This document shows positions 44,566 to 52,697 of a stretch of DNA of 64,000 bases, piece after piece. Location of the stretch: assembly GCF_002080045.1 (NCBI RefSeq), contig NZ_MUIN01000008.1:62001-126000 (forward strand), in the 5' to 3' direction. The notes beneath the pieces are model-generated. The model searched no databases. It had not been told where the DNA came from and saw nothing but the letters and a program-made list of their open reading frames with translations. The stretch is from Pseudomonas sp. Bc-h (lineage in GTDB: Bacteria; Pseudomonadota; Gammaproteobacteria; Pseudomonadales; Pseudomonadaceae). Position numbers and translations under genes: made by a program. The first letter of the stretch is position 1, and the number at the start of each line of letters is the position of its first letter.

Positions 44566-45684
44566 ATGGCAAAGGCCAAGCGAACATCTGTATTCAGCAC
44601 AAAAAGCGTAGCTACCGCACTGGCGGCGCTGCTGATGATGCCCTTGGCCGAGGCCGACGTTTTGCGCATCGGCGTGGCCAGCGCGGGGGGCGGCGATCCC
44701 GTCACCTTCAGCGGTTCGCCGTTGGGTATCGTGCGTAACCAGCAGTTGCTGGAAAAGGCCTTCGAGGGCACCGGCACCGAGATCCAGTGGTTCTTCTTCA
44801 AAGGCGCCGGGCCTGCGGTGAACGAGGCCCTGTCCAACCAACAGCTGGACTTCGCCTATCAAGGAGACCTGCCTGCTGTCGTCGGTCGCTCGAACGGCCT
44901 GGACACAAAGCTATTGGCGGGAATCGGTGTTCGGGCAAATGTGTACGTCGCGGTACCCAAGGGCTCTGACATCAAACGCATCGAGGACCTAAAGGGCAAG
45001 AAAGTCGCGCTGTTCCGCGGCACCAATGCGCACCTGGTGTTTCTTAAGCTGTTAGCCGATCACGGCCTGACCGAGCGGGATCTGAAAGTCATCAACCTGG
45101 ATAACGGCAGTAGCCAGGCGGCGCTTGCTTCGAAAGGAGTCGATGCTGCTTTCGGCGGTCGTGAGCTTTTCAAATTGCGCGATCAGGGATTGATCGAAAT
45201 CATCTTCGACAACCCAGACAACGATGTGCGCTACACCCGCCAGTGCGCACTGGTTGTTCGCGGTGCCTACGAAAAGGAACATGCAGACAATGTTCAAAAA
45301 GTAGTCAACGTCTTGGTAGATGCTGCGAAATGGGAGTCTGAACCAGGCAACCGTGATGCTGTGATCAACGAATGGGCCAAGACCAACGAACCCGTCGCCT
45401 CATTGAAGGCCGACTTTGACCATCTGAGCCTTCGCGACAGCGCCTCCCCACTGGTGGACGACTTCCTGCTGACTCGTTATCGAACTGTCGCTGAACAGGC
45501 CGTAAGCGAAAAAATGATTCGTCGCCCTGTGACCATCGATGGCTGGTTCGAGACCAAGTACCTGGAAACGGCACTGAAAGCCAAGGGGCTCGAACATTAC
45601 TGGACCGCCTACGACGCGAACGGCAAGGCCCCAGCCAACAGTGCAACGGCGTCTTCGGACAAAGCCGTCAACAACGGAGGCTGA
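44566..45684 (+). CDS. ABC transporter binding protein for sulfonates/sulfate esters (AtsR/SsuA-like)
   Basis: This 372-residue periplasmic binding protein has a signal peptide (SVATALAALLMMPLAEA) and the NMT1/SsuA-like fold: the early DVLRIGVASAGGGDP, the ligand loop DFAYQGDLPAVVGRSNG near residues 98-114, and LKGKKVALFRGTNAHLVF. The extended C-terminal tail is Ala/Ser/Asn-rich. It is longer than SsuA and closer in style to AtsR. It delivers the substrate to the two permeases next in the operon. Confidence 0.9.
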   Translation: MAKAKRTSVFSTKSVATALAALLMMPLAEADVLRIGVASAGGGDPVTFSGSPLGIVRNQQLLEKAFEGTGTEIQWFFFKGAGPAVNEALSNQQLDFAYQGDLPAVVGRSNGLDTKLLAGIGVRANVYVAVPKGSDIKRIEDLKGKKVALFRGTNAHLVFLKLLADHGLTERDLKVINLDNGSSQAALASKGVDAAFGGRELFKLRDQGLIEIIFDNPDNDVRYTRQCALVVRGAYEKEHADNVQKVVNVLVDAAKWESEPGNRDAVINEWAKTNEPVASLKADFDHLSLRDSASPLVDDFLLTRYRTVAEQAVSEKMIRRPVTIDGWFETKYLETALKAKGLEHYWTAYDANGKAPANSATASSDKAVNNGG

Positions 45685-45688
45685 CATC

Positions 45689-46600
45689 ATGGCCAGAGCC
45701 ACTGCCACCGCGCTCGACCGACAACAGGCGCCAGCGAAAAAACTGGCTCCCGTCGAACGCCTGCCCAACTTCCCCGCCCGGCCGGCGCGCAGGGTTTCGA
45801 TAAAAACTGCGCCTCGGTCTGTCTGGCAAAAACGCGTGCTGAACGGTGCACTGCCCTGGTTGCTGCCACTGGCGCTGCTCGGGCTCTGGTATCTGGGTAC
45901 CGAACGCGGCTGGCTATCGGAGCAGGTCCTGCCGCCACCCGCCTTCGTTTACCAGACGCTGGGCGATCTGATCAGCACCGGTGATCTCTGGCTCAACGCA
46001 TCGGCGAGTCTGCAACGCGTTCTGGTGGGTTTTCTGATTGGCTCGGGCCTTGGCGTCAGCCTTGGTCTGGTCATGGGGCTGTCGAAAACCGTCGAGGATT
46101 ATCTGCTTCCCACGTTCAACGCGCTGGTGCAAATCCCGGTCTTGGGCTGGATGCCCTTCGCGCTGCTGCTGTTCGGCATCGGCGAACCGCTCAAGTACGT
46201 GCTGATCGCCCACGCTGCATTGGTGCCGGTCACGCTGTGTACGTTGCAGGCGTTCCATCAGGTACCCAAGCGCTTGCTGGAAGTGGGTCGGGCGTACGGC
46301 TTCAGCCAGCGTCAGATCGTCACAGACATTGTCCTGCCGTCCGCCGTTGCCCCCATTTTCACCGGCCTGCGCCTGGGTTTCACAAAAGCCTGGCTGTCGC
46401 TGGTGGTCGTCGAATTGCTGGCCTCCAGCGAAGGCCTCGGCTACTTGATCGCCTATGGTCGTCAGTTGTTTCAGCTGGATCTGGTGATGGCTGCAGTGGT
46501 CGTGGTCGGCACGGTCGGACTGCTGATCGATCGCGGTTTCGAGTTCATCGAGCGTCGCCTGAATAAGGGTCGCGCCGCGACACCGGGGAGGCTGGCATGA
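45689..46600 (+). CDS. ABC transporter permease 1, sulfonate/sulfate-ester operon
   Basis: The protein has 303 residues. A basic 45-residue cytoplasmic N-terminus is followed by six helices of the SsuC/BPD_transp_1 family, with the ATPase-coupling loop EVGRAYGFSQRQIVTDIVLP near residues 196-215. ATG 45689 follows GGAGG. It overlaps the second permease by 4 bp, and the two probably form a heterodimeric channel. Confidence 0.92.
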   Translation: MARATATALDRQQAPAKKLAPVERLPNFPARPARRVSIKTAPRSVWQKRVLNGALPWLLPLALLGLWYLGTERGWLSEQVLPPPAFVYQTLGDLISTGDLWLNASASLQRVLVGFLIGSGLGVSLGLVMGLSKTVEDYLLPTFNALVQIPVLGWMPFALLLFGIGEPLKYVLIAHAALVPVTLCTLQAFHQVPKRLLEVGRAYGFSQRQIVTDIVLPSAVAPIFTGLRLGFTKAWLSLVVVELLASSEGLGYLIAYGRQLFQLDLVMAAVVVVGTVGLLIDRGFEFIERRLNKGRAATPGRLA

Positions 46601-47385
46601 GTTCATTGGCATCCACTCCAACTCCCCGCGCCAACAACTATCGCGGCTGGGTCGTGCCGGCAGTCGGCGTTGCCATCTGGTGGCTGGCGGCCAATCAAGG
46701 CTGGAGCGATTCGGGGCTGCTGGTTTCACCGCAGAAGGTCGCCATAACGGCGTGGGACCAGGTGTCGTCCGGGCAGTTCTGGCGGGCGATTTCATCGAGC
46801 CTGGCGCGCAACCTCAGCGGCTTTTTCATCGGCACGACACTGGGCCTGATCCTCGGCTGCCTGCTGGGGTTCTCACGCCTTTTCGAGCGCCTGGTCGGGC
46901 CGAGTTTCAACACGTTCAAGCAGATTTCCCTGTTCGCCTGGATTCCGCTGATTTCAGTGTGGTTCGGCCTTGGGGATGTGGCCAAAGTGGTGTTTCTATC
47001 GCTGGCCGCCTTGGTGCCGGTGGTGGTCAATACCTGCGATGGCCTGCGCAACGTGCCTCCAGCATTCCTCGAAGTCGCCAAGGTGTATGGCTTCAGCCGT
47101 TGGCAAACGGTGATTGGTGTGATGCTGCCGGCCGCGCTGCCCTCGATCTTCACCGGGATTTATCTGGCGCTGGTGTATTCGTGGCTGGCGACCATCGGCG
47201 CGGAATACCTGCTGGTGTCGGGAGACGGCATCGGCAATACGCTGATCGATGGCAGCGAGCATTTCATGATGGATCTGGTGCTGTTCGGCATGGTCATCAT
47301 CGGGCTGGTCGGCTGGGCGTTGAACGTGCTGGCCAGACGACTCGAACGGCGCATGCAACGGCTTTACGGCATGACACCTCGCTAG
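46597..47385 (+). CDS. ABC transporter permease 2, sulfonate/sulfate-ester operon
   Basis: This 262-residue SsuC-like permease has six helices and the coupling loop EVAKVYGFSRWQTVIGVMLP near residues 159-178. It is paralogous to the upstream permease, so the importer uses two different permease chains, unlike the single SsuC of the alkanesulfonate system. The ATG overlaps the upstream stop. Confidence 0.92.
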   Translation: MSSLASTPTPRANNYRGWVVPAVGVAIWWLAANQGWSDSGLLVSPQKVAITAWDQVSSGQFWRAISSSLARNLSGFFIGTTLGLILGCLLGFSRLFERLVGPSFNTFKQISLFAWIPLISVWFGLGDVAKVVFLSLAALVPVVVNTCDGLRNVPPAFLEVAKVYGFSRWQTVIGVMLPAALPSIFTGIYLALVYSWLATIGAEYLLVSGDGIGNTLIDGSEHFMMDLVLFGMVIIGLVGWALNVLARRLERRMQRLYGMTPR

Positions 47386-47417
47386 TTTTCTCTCTTCGGC
47401 CATTCAGGATATTCCCC

Positions 47418-48212
47418 ATGACTGCCAGCCAAGCGCTTCCTCTTCCGACACAACAGGGCAACGGCCTGCGTCTGGAAAACATCAGCAAACATTTTTCAAG
47501 CTCAGGCGCGGACGGCCAACTGCAAGTGCTGGACAACGTTCAGCTGGACATCGCCCCCGGCGAATTCATCACCATCGTCGGCGCCAGTGGTTGCGGAAAA
47601 TCGACCTTGCTGCGGCTGATTCTAGGCCTTGATGAAGAGTTTGACGGGCAGATTCTGCTCGACGAAAAACCGATCAAGGGCACCGGTCTCGAGCGCGGCA
47701 TTGTGTTTCAGGATCACCGGCTGTTTCCCTGGCTGACGGTCGAGCAAAACGTCGCCGTAGGCCTGAAAAACGCGCCGCTGACGCCTGCGCAAAAACGCGA
47801 AACCGTGCGTGAGCATATTGCTCTCGTGGGCCTGCAAGACTTCACCGAGTCCTACCCGCACCAGATTTCCGGCGGCATGGCTCAGCGTGTGGCGATCGCC
47901 CGCGGGCTGGTGAATCGTCCCAGCGTGTTGCTGCTGGACGAGCCCTTCGGTGCGCTGGATGCGCTGACCCGCACTCGCCTGCAACGGGAGCTGCAGAACA
48001 TCTGGCAGCAGGAAAAGATCACCATGGTTCACGTCACCCATGATGTGGACGAAGCGGTGTATCTGGGCGATCGCGTGGTGGTGATGCAGCCGCATCCGGG
48101 TCGCATTCGGCGCATCGTCGACATCGACCTCCCCCGCCCGCGCAATCGCAGCGACGCGAAATTCATTGCGCTGCGCGACGATGTGTTGAGCGATTTTGCG
48201 GAGCTGGCTTGA
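47418..48212 (+). CDS. ABC transporter ATPase, sulfonate/sulfate-ester operon
   Basis: This 264-residue ATPase of the SsuB/NrtD type has Walker A GASGCGKST near residues 55-63, the Q-loop FQDHRLFPW, signature ISGGMAQRVAIARGL, Walker B VLLLDEPFGALD and the switch His in HVTHDVDEAV. It drives import through the two permeases. ATG 47418 is used; an open frame extends far upstream only because it overlaps the permease gene in another frame. Confidence 0.94.
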   Translation: MTASQALPLPTQQGNGLRLENISKHFSSSGADGQLQVLDNVQLDIAPGEFITIVGASGCGKSTLLRLILGLDEEFDGQILLDEKPIKGTGLERGIVFQDHRLFPWLTVEQNVAVGLKNAPLTPAQKRETVREHIALVGLQDFTESYPHQISGGMAQRVAIARGLVNRPSVLLLDEPFGALDALTRTRLQRELQNIWQQEKITMVHVTHDVDEAVYLGDRVVVMQPHPGRIRRIVDIDLPRPRNRSDAKFIALRDDVLSDFAELA

Positions 48213-48301
48213 GTCAGCGACTGCAAAAATGACCACCATGGCGCGGGCGCAATGAATCCTGGTGCGAGGGAGCTTCAGTTGTGAATCAGAAAACTTCCTT
48301 G

Positions 48302-49261
48302 CTACCCCGCCTCATGCAACGACACCTGATTGCGGCCGTTCTTCTTCGACGCATACAGCGCCTGGTCAGCCCATTCGATCAGCGTCTTGTGCTCGCTCAG
48401 CGGTGAGTTCATGTCCGCGACGCCCAGGCTGATGCTGCAACGAATGGCCTCCCCTTCGTGGAACACCTCTTGGGTTTCGACGGCCACCCGCAGCCGTTCA
48501 GCGAACATGCCCGCGCCGTATTTGTCGGTGTCCGGCAGCAGCACCGCATACTCCTCTCCGCCATAGCGCCCGGCAATGTCGGAGTCGCGGATGTGCTCGC
48601 GAATCACGTCGGCCACACGCTGGATCACCTTGTCGCCACACTGATGACCGTAGGTGTCGTTGACCCGCTTGAAGTGATCGATATCGAACATCACCAGCGC
48701 TGCCGACGTGCCGTAGCGAATGTGCCGTGCATACTCCAGCCGCAACGCCTCTTCCCAATGGCCGCGGTTGTACAACCCGGTGAGACGGTCGGTGCTGGAA
48801 AGCTTCTGCAACTCCCTGTTGGCAGCCTGAAGTTGCAGGCGGTTGGTCGCCACATCGGTGACGTCGTAGATCACCAGGCACACATGCGTAACGTCGCCGC
48901 TGGTGGCTCGCAGCGGAAACATCGTGGTGTTCTGGTACATGAAGTCTTCTTGCCCGGTGATCGGCTGATAGCTCTTGAAACGCACCAGATACGGACGCTG
49001 CTCCCAGATGGTGAAAGCGGGGGTGCCGAGGGTGATCACACTGTCGATCTTGTTTTTCAGCCAGTCTTCATTGATCTCGGGAAACAGCTCGAAAAACGAA
49101 CGGTTGGCCGCCTCGTAGGGCAATACGCCGGAGCGGTTTTCCATGAAGGTGTTCCACACCTGAACTTCGTAATCCTGATTGAGTACCACCACACCGACGT
49201 CGATGCTCTGGGTGATGGTCAACAGCCAATGCAGCTCTTTAATGTCGATGCGATCGTTCAT
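48302..49261 (-). CDS. PAS-GGDEF diguanylate cyclase
   Basis: The protein has 319 residues. A PAS domain spans about 10-135 and a GGDEF domain about 155-315. The active site reads GGEEY (residues 234-238), an accepted variant of GGEEF. The inhibitory I-site RDSD (225-228) lies exactly five residues before it, so product inhibition is expected. It makes c-di-GMP from GTP. It starts 3 bp after the REC-CheC gene, which probably controls or senses it. Confidence 0.93.
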   Translation of the reverse strand: MNDRIDIKELHWLLTITQSIDVGVVVLNQDYEVQVWNTFMENRSGVLPYEAANRSFFELFPEINEDWLKNKIDSVITLGTPAFTIWEQRPYLVRFKSYQPITGQEDFMYQNTTMFPLRATSGDVTHVCLVIYDVTDVATNRLQLQAANRELQKLSSTDRLTGLYNRGHWEEALRLEYARHIRYGTSAALVMFDIDHFKRVNDTYGHQCGDKVIQRVADVIREHIRDSDIAGRYGGEEYAVLLPDTDKYGAGMFAERLRVAVETQEVFHEGEAIRCSISLGVADMNSPLSEHKTLIEWADQALYASKKNGRNQVSLHEAG

Positions 49262-49264
49262 GAA

Positions 49265-50263
49265 TCAGCTCATCAGGTAGGCGAGTTTGCGTGACAGCCG
49301 CTCTACCGAATCCTCGGTGAACAACATCAACAGATCGAAATGAATGTTGTGACCCTCCAGGCTGTAACTGATCTCCACAGCAAGGGTCTTTTTCCAGCGC
49401 TGCTGGTTGAGGCGGATCAGCTCCTCGATGCCGTTGTGCGCACCGAGCACCTGGGGATGGCCTTGAGAAAAGGCGATGTCGATTTGCTCGGCGATGCCGC
49501 TGAGGCAGGCGCCAATCAGGATCGATGACAGGTCCAGCAGCATTTCCATTTCGGAGTAGTGGCTGTCACGGATCTTCATTAACTGCGCCATGTCGGCGAT
49601 TTCAGAGTCGTGAAACAACAGCAACGCTTCGCCGGCAATTCCGCCGCCGATGTACCCCTGGCAGACCGCGGTCAGCCGATCACTGCCTTGCGCGTCGGCC
49701 AGCGCCATGTGCAACTCGCCCACTTCCAGCATGTTGACGTTGGGCACCGGCAACTGAACGAAGACGCCCAGCACTCGCGCCAGCAGCGCAGCCGCACGGC
49801 CCATGGCGACGTTGACGGTTTCACGGAAAGCATCCTGAAAACTGATCGCGGCGTGTTCGGTCTTCGGCGCAAGGGTGACGTTACGAGAAGGCTCGCCCAA
49901 CAGACCAAGACGCTGGAGGGTCAATTGCAGTTCAAGGGGGTCTGCCGGCTTCTTGAGGAAGGCCAGCGCACCGAGTTCGAGGGTGCGGCGCACGGCCTCT
50001 TCCTGAACGTCGCCCGACACCACGATGACCTTGGCTTGCATGTTTTCGGCACGCATGGCCGCCAGCGCCTGGTAACCGTCCATGTCCGGCATGGTCAGGT
50101 CCAGTAACACCACCTGGCCCAGGCCCTGACGGATCGCTTCCAGGCCTTCATGTCCATTGGTCGCTGTCGTGACCGACACCCCCCAATCGGAAGGCAAGGC
50201 GCGGATCAACTGTTTGCGCGCCATATTGGAGTCGTCGCAAATCAGCAGGGGGATCATGGGCAT
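49265..50263 (-). CDS. Response regulator with CheC-like phosphatase domain
   Basis: The protein has 332 residues. Residues about 3-120 form a receiver with the phospho-acceptor Asp in LLDLTMPDMDG. Residues about 145-330 form a CheC/CheX-like domain. Its first helix carries the ExxN phosphatase motif (RETVNVAMGRA), while the second site is degenerate (LDLSSILIGA, Asn lost). It could dephosphorylate CheY-type regulators under control of its own receiver. It is in one operon with the diguanylate cyclase. Start 50263 (MPMIPLL) or 50257 is possible. Confidence 0.85.
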   Translation of the reverse strand: MPMIPLLICDDSNMARKQLIRALPSDWGVSVTTATNGHEGLEAIRQGLGQVVLLDLTMPDMDGYQALAAMRAENMQAKVIVVSGDVQEEAVRRTLELGALAFLKKPADPLELQLTLQRLGLLGEPSRNVTLAPKTEHAAISFQDAFRETVNVAMGRAAALLARVLGVFVQLPVPNVNMLEVGELHMALADAQGSDRLTAVCQGYIGGGIAGEALLLFHDSEIADMAQLMKIRDSHYSEMEMLLDLSSILIGACLSGIAEQIDIAFSQGHPQVLGAHNGIEELIRLNQQRWKKTLAVEISYSLEGHNIHFDLLMLFTEDSVERLSRKLAYLMS

Positions 50264-50558
50264 CGCTTTCAATCTCACAACAAAAGAGTTTCAGGCCGGG
50301 CCCGGAATTTCAGTGCAATTAGTTGTCGTGCAATACATAAGCCTGTGTGCAGAGGGATTTAACCTTCTGACAGCATCCTGCAAAAGTGAGTCGTTTCTTC
50401 ACTCATTCAAAGAGGCGCTGCGTGCTATGCAATATTTATGCTCATGATTTTATTAACTGCTCATAAATAAATGGACGCTTGTTTTATGGCGTCAAGATTT
50501 CAACTTTAACGCGCCTACTTCATTGAATTGAGTCGGTGTCACGTCGACGAACGCCAAT

Positions 50559-50577
50559 GCCGGCAAGTTCTGCCGGC
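50559..50577. other. Hairpin in the 459-bp gap 50264-50722
   Basis: GCCGGCA and TGCCGGC enclose a 5-nt loop. The gap is AT-richer than the surroundings and holds the promoters of two divergent genes, but no supported gene and no clear regulator site. Confidence 0.4.
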
Positions 50578-50722
50578 CGATACTGAAGTATGAGTTTGCT
50601 GTACCCAGGTAGTACCGCACTGTATTCACGTAGGAGTGAGGCTGTCGACCAAGTGTTTTATTGTTGCTGTCGCCACGATGATTCAGATCAATGCTCACAT
50701 CGGATTGCGAGGACAGATCGTC

Positions 50723-51307
50723 ATGAACAGCCACAAAAAAGTGCAGCCACTCCACCTCGTAGCCGCAAGCCTGAACCAATCCGGTGCTCGCCACGACTCA
50801 GTGGTATCGGAGCGGATGGCGCTGGTGGAATTGCTGCAAGGCTATCTGACGATCACCGTCGAGCTGCATCAGTACGTCAACAGCCTTGAGCTGCGGCTGC
50901 GCAACGTGAGCTTCGTAGACGTACGCCAACTGTTCCATCGCATCGGGGCTGCCGTAGAACAGTGTTCGGCGTTCCTCGACGAGCGCATTCTGGATCTGGG
51001 GGCGCCCTCTCAACGGCAGACTCTCCGCCTGCTGGGGCACAACCCCGTCGACGCCTGGCACAACCTGAGTTTTGCAACCTGCATCCAGCACATCGGTACG
51101 CGAACCCATGCCCTGATGGGCTTCTCTACTCAGGCGAAAGAGTTCATGGACCGGGCTGTTATCAATGGTGATTACAACAGCCTGCATCTGGTGACCGATT
51201 GCATTTATCAGATCAGCCAGTTGGTGGCGCTGATCCAGATCCATATCCCGGCCGATCCCCTTCCCTCTCTCGCACCGCCGCAATCACTTTTGCACGGCGC
51301 CCTCTGA
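50723..51307 (+). CDS. Divergent Dps/ferritin-like protein
   Basis: This 194-residue, mainly helical protein has residues about 35-110 (LLQGYLTITVELHQYVNSLE, NVSFVDVRQLFHRIG, LDERILDLGAPS) following the Dps helix A/B pattern. At the ferroxidase centre the Dps consensus D-E-I-A-E-R is replaced by S-A-F-L-D-E-R, so the metal-binding Asp seems lost. It may bind DNA or have a regulatory role rather than storing iron. ATG 50723 has GAGGA 10 bases upstream. The family assignment is by pattern only. Confidence 0.6.
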   Translation: MNSHKKVQPLHLVAASLNQSGARHDSVVSERMALVELLQGYLTITVELHQYVNSLELRLRNVSFVDVRQLFHRIGAAVEQCSAFLDERILDLGAPSQRQTLRLLGHNPVDAWHNLSFATCIQHIGTRTHALMGFSTQAKEFMDRAVINGDYNSLHLVTDCIYQISQLVALIQIHIPADPLPSLAPPQSLLHGAL

Positions 51308-51557
51308 AACAATCTTCACACTTTGACCCTTCACGCAAACCCAATAATGGCGCAAAGCTATGATCTGCCAGTACTTTTTCTGCTGCCGCAGGAAAGACCG
51401 GTGAGTCTCTTTTTTGAAGCCTGGGTTAGTGCTGCGACTTGGACTCATCTTCGTCAAACTAATGAATGAGCTATACAATGCCGTCCGCAAACGACAGATG
51501 CGCAAGTGTTGGCGGGAGAACAGCCAAAGTTGAAATAACGCGCGCTAAAGTACGCAA

Positions 51558-51923
51558 CTAGCCCAGGGTCGATTCCAGACAGTCAATCAACGTCTGCACC
51601 TGAAACGGTTTGGCGAGAAAGCAGACCGCAGTTCCGGTCATTGCGCGTTTGCGCACTGTTTCTTCGGGAAAGGCGGTGATGAAGATGGTGGGGATGTGAA
51701 TCCCTTGCGTGGTCAGATGCTCATGTAATTCGACTCCGCTCATCTTAGGCATTTGCACGTCAGTGATCAGGCAATCAGCGTTGCGAACGTAGTCAGAACG
51801 AAGGAAATCCTCAGCCGAGGAAAAAACATTTACGAGAAAACCCAGTGAACGAACGAGGCTGTCGATGCTGGCGCGAACCGCGTTGTCGTCGTCGACCACA
51901 GCGATCATTGGGGGGCTGGACAA
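51558..51923 (-). CDS. Stand-alone receiver-domain response regulator
   Basis: This 121-residue receiver has MIAVVDDDNAVRASIDSLVR at the start, the phospho-acceptor Asp in LITDVQMPKMSG and Lys in CFLAKPFQ. There is no output domain. The likely start is TTG 51923, which follows AAAGG at 8 bases; ATG 51908 lacks a ribosome site. It resembles the receiver of the adjacent FixJ-type regulator, so it may be a phosphate sink or a third component of the kinase system upstream. Confidence 0.82.
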   Translation of the reverse strand: MSSPPMIAVVDDDNAVRASIDSLVRSLGFLVNVFSSAEDFLRSDYVRNADCLITDVQMPKMSGVELHEHLTTQGIHIPTIFITAFPEETVRKRAMTGTAVCFLAKPFQVQTLIDCLESTLG

Positions 51924-52076
51924 GCGATATACCTTTTTGCGGACCGAAAGAAATGCGCAGCGATGCGCATCACAACAGCCCACACGTTACCGGCCCCGCT
52001 CCAGCCCGAGAAGTATACGGGTGTATGACCGCGACGGACGGGGTAGACGGCGCCAGTGTCGCTCACGGCGATTGAA

Positions 52077-52697
52077 TCAAGCTCCGTCGAGTGCCTGGGA
52101 CATCTTCACCAGATCTGCGAACGTACGCGCCTGCATCTTCTTCATCGCATGCCCACGATGGATCTTCACAGTGATCTCGCTGAGGCCCATCTCGGAGGCG
52201 ATCTGCTTGTTCATCAAGCCTGTGACGGCGTAGGCCATCACTTCCTGCTCGCGAGCAGTGAGCGTCTGGTAGCGGGCGCTCAAGTCAGCGGCGGTCTTGC
52301 CGGCTTCGCGACGCTTGCCGTCCTTCTGCAACGCCAGAGTCACGGCGTCCAGCAGGTCCTGCTCGCGGAAGGGTTTGACCAGAAAGTCCAGAGCCCCCGC
52401 CTTCATCGCCTTCACCGACATTGCGATATCGCCATGGCCACTGACGAACACGATGGGCATCGAGACTTTCATTTCCGTCAGGCGCACCTGAAAGTCCAGG
52501 CCGCTTTCGCCTTGCAGCCGCACATCGAGAATCAGGCAGGCCGGCACGTCCTCGAAGGGATGCTGCAAGAACTCCGCACCGGAGGCATAGGTATGGACGC
52601 GCATCCCCACGGACCGCAACAGGCTGTCGAGCCCGGTGCGAATCGAAGGGTCGTCATCGACCACGAAAACGATCGGGTTCAAGTCAGCGGTAGTCAT
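52077..52697 (-). CDS. FixJ-type response regulator with LuxR HTH
   Basis: The protein has 206 residues. The receiver (residues 8-122) has FVVDDDPSIR and the Asp in LILDVRLQGESG. The C-terminal LuxR helix-turn-helix (140-200) has LTAREQEVMAYAVTGLMNKQ. Its ATG overlaps the stop of the kinase gene by 4 bp, making a cognate pair. Target genes are not evident. Confidence 0.94.
   Translation of the reverse strand: MTTADLNPIVFVVDDDPSIRTGLDSLLRSVGMRVHTYASGAEFLQHPFEDVPACLILDVRLQGESGLDFQVRLTEMKVSMPIVFVSGHGDIAMSVKAMKAGALDFLVKPFREQDLLDAVTLALQKDGKRREAGKTAADLSARYQTLTAREQEVMAYAVTGLMNKQIASEMGLSEITVKIHRGHAMKKMQARTFADLVKMSQALDGA

Noticed and set aside
46680..47417. N-terminal extension of the sulfonate ATPase through the permease-2 gene
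   Set aside because: The open frame overlaps permease 2 in another frame, while the ATPase family begins at the ATG 47418.
50492..50794. A 100-codon minus-strand frame opposite the Dps-like gene's 5' region
   Set aside because: It has no domain, signal or ribosome site, and overlaps the start of the better supported gene.
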